Position numbers and translations under genes: made by a program
Shown here: positions 59,530 to 64,000 of the stretch, in pieces
Layout of the letters: the number at the start of each line of letters is the position of its first letter
Numbering within the stretch: the stretch's first letter is position 1
Assembly: GCF_019139815.1 (NCBI RefSeq)
Contig: NZ_CP077079.1
Coordinates: 806,001 to 870,000, forward strand
Direction: 5' to 3'
DNA length: 64,000 nucleotides
From: Pseudomonas asgharzadehiana
GTDB taxonomy: Bacteria > Pseudomonadota > Gammaproteobacteria > Pseudomonadales > Pseudomonadaceae
Notes under the pieces: generated by a model
What the model was told of the DNA's origin: nothing
Databases searched by the model: none
What the model saw: the letters and a program-made list of their open reading frames with translations, nothing else

Positions 59530-59648
59530 TGTGGGAGGGGCGGTGCGACGATTCGACTTGCTCCCGATGGCGATGGATCAGTGACAGATTTATTGCATGA
59601 CACTCAGCTATCGGGAGCACGTCGAATCGTCGCACCGCCCCTCCCACA
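59530..59648. repeat. REPIN with the 16-bp insert in both arms
   Basis: Both arms are the variant: GTGGGAGGGG + CGGTGCGACGATTCGA + CTTGCTCCCGAT (59531-59568) and its inverted copy (59610-59648). It lies between ureD and ureA and may split the urease operon transcript. Confidence 0.9.
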
Positions 59649-59657
59649 TTTTGATCT

Positions 59658-60497
59658 TCATGTGCTCCAGATTCGTGGTGCGACGGCTTCGCGCCCAAGT
59701 GCCGCCGGACGCAACAGCCGCCATAAATCAATCAACCATCCCCGCGCCAGCAGCGCTTCACCGGCCAGGCAACGCGCCACCAGCAAGCCGGGCAGTTGGG
59801 TCAGGTCGCCGCGTACGGCGTTCGGCAGCGCGCGACATTGTTCAAGCAACTGAGCAGGGATGTCGCCGGTGACCAGCAATGTGGCGAACACCGGTTGCCC
59901 ATCCAGTCCGATCGGTGAGTCGAGCAAGCCATCGCCGCCGACGATGCGCTGGCGTTCATGCCAGAGCAACCGACCGTCGCGGCGGATATCCAAATGGGCT
60001 TGAAAATGGCCCAGGTCGAAGCGCTCGCCACTGGCTGGGCGACCCAGGGCGACCACATCCCAGTAGAACAGGCGGGCGTCGCCTTGCAGGTCAATGCGCG
60101 TGGTGAGTTCGGCCTGGGCGGCGCTGAATACGATGGTTTCCTGGGGCAGCCATTCCAGCGTGGCGCCCGCTGCGACGCGCAGGTCGAGGTGCTGATACGC
60201 AGGGCCCTTGGCGCGATACCACTTGGCTGCGCCGGGGCTGGTCAATTGGGCCCAGGCACCTTCGGCGACATGGGCGCTGATAGCCAGGCGATCCCCGCCG
60301 GCAATGCCGCCGGGCGGGTGCACGATGATGTGCTGGCACACCTCGGGGCCTTCGGCATACAGGTGCTTTTGCACGCGCAGCGGGCCGAGGTGGCGGCGCA
60401 TCACCGGGCGCGTGGTGTCGCCGAAACGCGCGTAGCCGAGTTCCAGCTCGGCGTGCCAGCTGGGGGTGAACAAGGCAGAGGAAACGGGCAGGTTCAT
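59658..60497 (-). CDS. ureD: Urease accessory protein UreD
   Basis: 279 residues. [40 protein letters not shown] and [14 protein letters not shown] are hallmark UreD/UreH blocks; [16 protein letters not shown] and [14 protein letters not shown] follow. It is a scaffold that binds apo-urease and recruits UreF/UreG for nickel insertion. Its own terminus abuts the REPIN. The spacing to urtE (31 bp) suggests read-through from the urt operon. Confidence 0.95.
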   Translation of the reverse strand: MNLPVSSALFTPSWHAELELGYARFGDTTRPVMRRHLGPLRVQKHLYAEGPEVCQHIIVHPPGGIAGGDRLAISAHVAEGAWAQLTSPGAAKWYRAKGPAYQHLDLRVAAGATLEWLPQETIVFSAAQAELTTRIDLQGDARLFYWDVVALGRPASGERFDLGHFQAHLDIRRDGRLLWHERQRIVGGDGLLDSPIGLDGQPVFATLLVTGDIPAQLLEQCRALPNAVRGDLTQLPGLLVARCLAGEALLARGWLIDLWRLLRPAALGREAVAPRIWST

Positions 60498-60528
60498 GGT
60501 TGGGTGCTTATCGTCAGGACGCTACAGA

Positions 60529-61227
60529 TTAGATCGTTACCAGGCCGCGCACACCGTCGCTTTGCATATTTTCGCCACGGCCCTGCTGCACGATTTCACC
60601 CCGCGACATCACCAGGTACTGGTCGGCCAGTTCGGCGGCGAAGTCATAGAACTGCTCCACCAACAGAATCGCCATGTCGCCGCGTGCCGCGAGCTGTTTG
60701 ATCACTGCGCCGATCTCCTTGATCACCGACGGCTGGATGCCTTCGGTGGGTTCGTCGAGGATCAACAGGCGCGGGCGGCTGGCCAGGGCACGGCCGATGG
60801 CCAGCTGCTGTTGTTGCCCGCCGGACAAGTCACCGCCGCGCCGATGCTTCATCTGCAGCAGCACCGGGAACAGCTCGTAGATAAACGCCGGCACCTCTTT
60901 GGCCTCCGAGCCAGGGAAGCGCGACAGGCCCATCAGCAGGTTTTCTTCTACCGTCAGGCGCCCGAAAATCTCGCGACCCTGGGGCACGTAGGCGATCCCT
61001 GCATGCACGCGCTGGTGTGGCTTGAAACCGGTAATGGCGCGACCTTCCCAATTCACCGCGCCCTCTTTGGCCGGCAGCAACCCCATCAGGCACTTGAGCA
61101 GGGTGGTCTTGCCCACGCCGTTACGGCCGAGCAGGCAGGTCACTTCGCCGATCTTCACGTCAAACGACAGCCCGCGCAGGATGTGGCTACCGCCGTAGTA
61201 CTGGTGCAATTTTTCGACTTGCAGCAT
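60529..61227 (-). CDS. urtE: Urea ABC transporter ATP-binding protein UrtE
   Basis: 232 residues. Walker A GRNGVGKTTLLKCL, signature DLSGGQQQQLAIGRAL and Walker B LLILDEPTEGIQPSV, with the UrtE-specific start MLQVEKLHQYYGGSHILRGL. I chose ATG 61227, 9 bp after GAGGAG; upstream codons overlap a REP hairpin. With UrtD it powers the UrtBC channel for urea uptake. Confidence 0.94.
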   Translation of the reverse strand: MLQVEKLHQYYGGSHILRGLSFDVKIGEVTCLLGRNGVGKTTLLKCLMGLLPAKEGAVNWEGRAITGFKPHQRVHAGIAYVPQGREIFGRLTVEENLLMGLSRFPGSEAKEVPAFIYELFPVLLQMKHRRGGDLSGGQQQQLAIGRALASRPRLLILDEPTEGIQPSVIKEIGAVIKQLAARGDMAILLVEQFYDFAAELADQYLVMSRGEIVQQGRGENMQSDGVRGLVTI

Positions 61228-61250
61228 ACCCAAATTCTCCTCAAATCCTT

Positions 61251-61279
61251 TGTGGGAGGGGGCTGGCAAGCCCCCTTCC
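61251..61279. repeat. REP-like hairpin between urtD and urtE
   Basis: GTGGGAGGGGGCTGGCAAGC followed by CCCCTTCC: joined outer arms, like the elements at 12144, 32737 and 52317. Confidence 0.7.
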
Positions 61280-61285
61280 AGCAAG

Positions 61286-62107
61286 TCAGCGGCCGAGGTA
61301 CACCTCGATCACCCGCTCGTTTTCCTGCACCTGTTCCAGCGACCCCTCGGCCAGCACGCTGCCCTGGTGCAACACCGTCACGTGGTCGGCAATCGAGCCG
61401 ACAAAGCCCATGTCGTGTTCCACCACCATCAGCGAATGCTTGCCCGCCAGGCGTTTGAACAGCTCGGCGGTGAACTCGGTTTCGGCGTCGGTCATGCCCG
61501 CCACCGGTTCATCCAGCAGCAACAGCTGCGGGTCCTGCATCAACAGCATGCCGATTTCCAAAAACTGCTTCTGGCCGTGGGACAGCAGGCCGGCAGGGCG
61601 CTGTACCGATGCGGTGAGGCGAATGGTGTCGAGCACTTCTTCGATACGGTCTTTCTGTTCGCCGCTCAGGCGCGCGCGCAGGCTGGCCCACACCGACTTG
61701 TCGGTGTTCTGCGCCAGCTCCAGGTTTTCGAACACGCTGAGGGCTTCGAACACCGTGGGCTTCTGGAACTTGCGGCCGATGCCGGCCTGGGCGATCTGCA
61801 CTTCACTCATGCCGGTGAGGTCCAGGGTTTCGCCGAACCAGGCGTTGCCGTGGCTGGGTCGGGTCTTGCCGGTGATCACGTCCATCAGCGTGGTCTTGCC
61901 CGCGCCGTTGGGGCCGATGATGCAGCGCAGTTCGCCGACGCCGATGTACAGGTTGAGGTCGTTGAGCGCCTTGAAACCATCGAAGCTGACGCTGATGTCT
62001 TCCAGGGTCAGGATCGTGCCATGGCGCGTGTTGAGGCCCTTGCCTGCAGCCTGGCCGATGCCGATCGCATCACGGCCGCTGCCTGCATCGAAAATAGGTT
62101 CAAGCAT
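61286..62107 (-). CDS. urtD: Urea ABC transporter ATP-binding protein UrtD
   Basis: 273 residues from ATG 62107 (MLEPIFDAGSGRDAIGIG). Walker A GPNGAGKTTLMDVI (~59-72), signature LSHGQKQFLEIGMLL and Walker B LLLLDEPVAGMTDAE. ATG 62107 has GAGGA ~6 bp upstream; an in-frame ATG at 62119 overlaps the urtC stop (ATGA) and is an alternative. The family has a short N-terminal extension as seen here. Confidence 0.92.
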   Translation of the reverse strand: MLEPIFDAGSGRDAIGIGQAAGKGLNTRHGTILTLEDISVSFDGFKALNDLNLYIGVGELRCIIGPNGAGKTTLMDVITGKTRPSHGNAWFGETLDLTGMSEVQIAQAGIGRKFQKPTVFEALSVFENLELAQNTDKSVWASLRARLSGEQKDRIEEVLDTIRLTASVQRPAGLLSHGQKQFLEIGMLLMQDPQLLLLDEPVAGMTDAETEFTAELFKRLAGKHSLMVVEHDMGFVGSIADHVTVLHQGSVLAEGSLEQVQENERVIEVYLGR

Positions 62108-62115
62108 GACGTTCC

Positions 62116-63183
62116 TCATTTCTTCAGCAGGCCGATAACGCCCTTGGGCAGGTACAGGGTGACGATGATGAACAACGCCCCGAGGAAGAACAGCCAGTAT
62201 TCCGGGAAGGCCACGGTGAACCAGCTCTTCATGCCATTGACCACCCCGGCGCCGAGCAAGGGGCCGATCAGCGTGCCGCGCCCGCCCAGGGCCACCCACA
62301 CGGCGGCTTCGATGGAGTTGGTCGGCGACATTTCGCTGGGGTTGATGATGCCCACCTGCGGCACATACAAAGCCCCGGCCAAGCCGCACAACACGGCGCT
62401 CAACACCCACACGAACAGCTTGAAACCACGCGGGTCGTAGCCGCAGAACATCAGGCGGTTCTCGGCATCGCGCAGGGCAGTCAGCACGCGGCCGAACTTG
62501 CTTTGCGCCAGGCGCCAGCCGATATACAGGCTCGCCACCAGCAGCAGCACCGTGGCGGTAAACAGCACGGCGCGCGTACCCGGCTCGGTGATGCCAAAGC
62601 CCAGAATGCTGCGAAAGTTGGTAAAGCCGTTATTGCCGCCAAACCCGGTCTCGTTGCGAAAGAACAGCAGCATCCCGGCAAAGGTCAGGGCCTGGGTCAT
62701 GATCGAGAAATACACGCCCTTGATCCGCGAGCGGAAGGCGAAGAAGCCGAACACCAACGCCAGCAACCCCGGCGCCAATACCACCAGGCACAGGGCCCAC
62801 AGGAAGTGGTCGGTGCCGGCCCAATACCAAGGCAGTTCGGTCCACGATAAAAACGTCATGAACGCCGGTAACTCACTGCCGGCGGCCTGGCGCATCAGGT
62901 ACATGCCCATCGCATAACCGCCCAGGGCAAAAAACAGCCCGTGGCCCAGGGACAGCATCCCGGCATAACCCCACACCAGGTCCAGGGCCAGCGCGACGAT
63001 GGCGTAGCAGAGGATCTTGCCCACCAGCGTCAGGGTGTACGCCGACACGTGCAGCGGGTTTTGCGGCGACAGCAGCGAGCACAACGGCAACGCCAGCAGC
63101 AGGATCAGCACGATCACACCGACGGCAATCGTCGCCTTGGGGCCGGCCTTTTGTGCGGCCGTAAGCATCAATGGCTGGTTCAT
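62116..63183 (-). CDS. urtC: Urea ABC transporter permease UrtC
   Basis: 355 residues, about 8-9 membrane helices, BPD_transp_2. GYAGMLSLGHGLFFALGGYA, SRIKGVYFSIMTQALTFAGM and GTLIGPLLGAGVVNGMKSWF are typical of UrtC. It starts on the urtB stop (ATGA at 63183). Confidence 0.94.
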   Translation of the reverse strand: MNQPLMLTAAQKAGPKATIAVGVIVLILLLALPLCSLLSPQNPLHVSAYTLTLVGKILCYAIVALALDLVWGYAGMLSLGHGLFFALGGYAMGMYLMRQAAGSELPAFMTFLSWTELPWYWAGTDHFLWALCLVVLAPGLLALVFGFFAFRSRIKGVYFSIMTQALTFAGMLLFFRNETGFGGNNGFTNFRSILGFGITEPGTRAVLFTATVLLLVASLYIGWRLAQSKFGRVLTALRDAENRLMFCGYDPRGFKLFVWVLSAVLCGLAGALYVPQVGIINPSEMSPTNSIEAAVWVALGGRGTLIGPLLGAGVVNGMKSWFTVAFPEYWLFFLGALFIIVTLYLPKGVIGLLKK

Positions 63184-64000
63184 CAGTCGATCACCCGTCC
63201 TTTCAGTGCGAAGAGTCCCTGCGGGCGTTTCTGGATAAACAGAATGATCAGCGCGAGGATCAGGATCTTGCCGAGCACGGCTCCGATCTGCGGCTCAAGA
63301 ATTTTGTTGGCGATGCCCAACCCGAAGGCCGCCGTGACACTGCCGGCCAGTTGGCCGACACCGCCGAGCACCACCACCAGGAACGAGTCGATGATGTAGC
63401 TCTGGCCAAGGTCCGGCCCGACGTTGCCGATCTGGCTCAGCGCCACGCCGCCCAGGCCGGCGATGCCGGAGCCGAGGCCAAAGGCGAGCATGTCCACGCG
63501 CCCGGTGGGCACGCCGCAGCAGGCGGCCATGTTGCGGTTCTGGGTGACCGCGCGCACGTTCAGGCCCAGGCGAGTCTTATTCAGCAGCAGCCACGTGAGT
63601 ACCACCACAAACAACGCAAAGGCGATGATCACGATGCGGTTGTACGGCAGCACCAGGTTGGGCAGCACCTGGATGCCACCGGACAACCATTGCGGGTTGG
63701 CCACCTCGACGTTCTGCGCGCCGAACACCAGGCGCACCAGTTGGATCAGCATCAGGCTGATGCCCCAGGTGGCCAGCAGGGTTTCCAGGGGGCGGCCGTA
63801 CAAATGGCGGATCACCGTGCGTTCCAGCGCCATACCGATGGCGGCGGTGACAAAGAACGCCACCGGCAGCGCGATCAACGGGTAGAACTCGATGGCCGCG
63901 GGCACGTAGCGCTGCATCAGCAACTGCACCACATAGGTCGAGTAGGCGCCGAGCATCAGCATTTCGCCGTGGGCCATGTTGATCACGCCAAGCAGGCCGA
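63183..64000 (-). CDS. urtB: Urea ABC transporter permease UrtB, C-terminal part
   Basis: C-terminal ~272 codons; the 5' end lies beyond the right edge, and the frame is open to the last base (...GLLGVINMAHGEM...). Motifs: INMAHGEMLMLGAYSTYVV near the left of the visible part and VRAVTQNRNMAACCGVPTGR in the centre, then SQIGNVGPDLGQSYIIDSFL. UrtB is longer than LivH because of an N-terminal periplasmic domain, which is not in view. It forms the urea channel with UrtC; urtA should lie further right. Confidence 0.93.
   Translation of the reverse strand, partial: GLLGVINMAHGEMLMLGAYSTYVVQLLMQRYVPAAIEFYPLIALPVAFFVTAAIGMALERTVIRHLYGRPLETLLATWGISLMLIQLVRLVFGAQNVEVANPQWLSGGIQVLPNLVLPYNRIVIIAFALFVVVLTWLLLNKTRLGLNVRAVTQNRNMAACCGVPTGRVDMLAFGLGSGIAGLGGVALSQIGNVGPDLGQSYIIDSFLVVVLGGVGQLAGSVTAAFGLGIANKILEPQIGAVLGKILILALIILFIQKRPQGLFALKGRVID

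Overview
The window is a 64 kb piece of a chromosome from the genus Pseudomonas, most likely the P. fluorescens group. The evidence is high-GC coding sequence, azurin, the gene order hflC-hisZ-purA ... rnr-rlmB-rpsF-rpsR-rplI-dnaB ... azu-nadE-pncB ... urease ... urtEDCB, and dense copies of the palindromic GTGGGAGGGG...CTTGCTCCCGAT repeat typical of fluorescent pseudomonads. From memory the order follows the P. aeruginosa PAO1 interval around PA4858-PA4941, read backwards, with accessory genes added or lost. I saw no prophage, insertion sequence, CRISPR array, rRNA or plasmid gene.

Layout. 1-3.3 kb: end of hflC, hisZ and purA. 3.4-8.0 kb: a chemoreceptor with its own sigma-54-type promoter, then a leftward iron(III)-type binding protein and permease without an ATPase. 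8.2-8.6 kb: two tRNA-Leu(CAG) cassettes, each with its own promoter and terminator. 8.7-16 kb: rnr-rlmB, the rpsF-rpsR-(DUF2232)-rplI ribosomal operon, and dnaB. 16-27 kb: ygiQ, an unrecognised overlapping gene pair, and a three-gene transglutaminase/ATP-grasp/alpha-E operon. 27-30 kb: small orphan genes, azurin under an ANR-like box, nadE and pncB. 30-34 kb: a LysR regulator divergent from amaB-amaA (pipecolate/lysine catabolism). 34.4-39.6 kb: a five-gene branched-chain-amino-acid-type ABC transporter. 39.6-40.4 kb: a long non-coding stretch with a cluster of DnaA boxes. 40.4-42.3 kb: an SDR and an AGE-family epimerase. 42.4-64 kb: the urea region, in two parts (ureE-F-G-J, and urtBCDE-ureD-ureA-mddA-GNAT-ureB-ureC). 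Between the two parts lie NlpC/P60, DesT-like, AsmA, ferritin-like, lipase, EamA, PsiF, AI-2E, Hsp70 and CbpA genes.

How the genes work together. A nitrogen theme runs through the window: urea uptake (Urt), urease structural and assembly proteins, an amino-acid-type ABC transporter, pipecolate/lysine catabolism, and an amidoligase-type operon. Reading the intergenic regions gave four strong sigma-54 (-24/-12) promoter matches, before the chemoreceptor, the transglutaminase operon, the ABC transporter and ureE. Two of them have an NtrC-like dyad upstream. One has a 22-bp-phased array of GGTTGYA repeats. A sigma-32-like promoter precedes cbpA.

The points I would follow first are the DnaA-box cluster (39741-40217), the phased repeat array with its sigma-54 promoter (34241-34402), the NtrC/sigma-54 control of ureE, the unrecognised membrane-associated gene pair (18568-19933), and the REP subfamily carrying a 16-bp insert.
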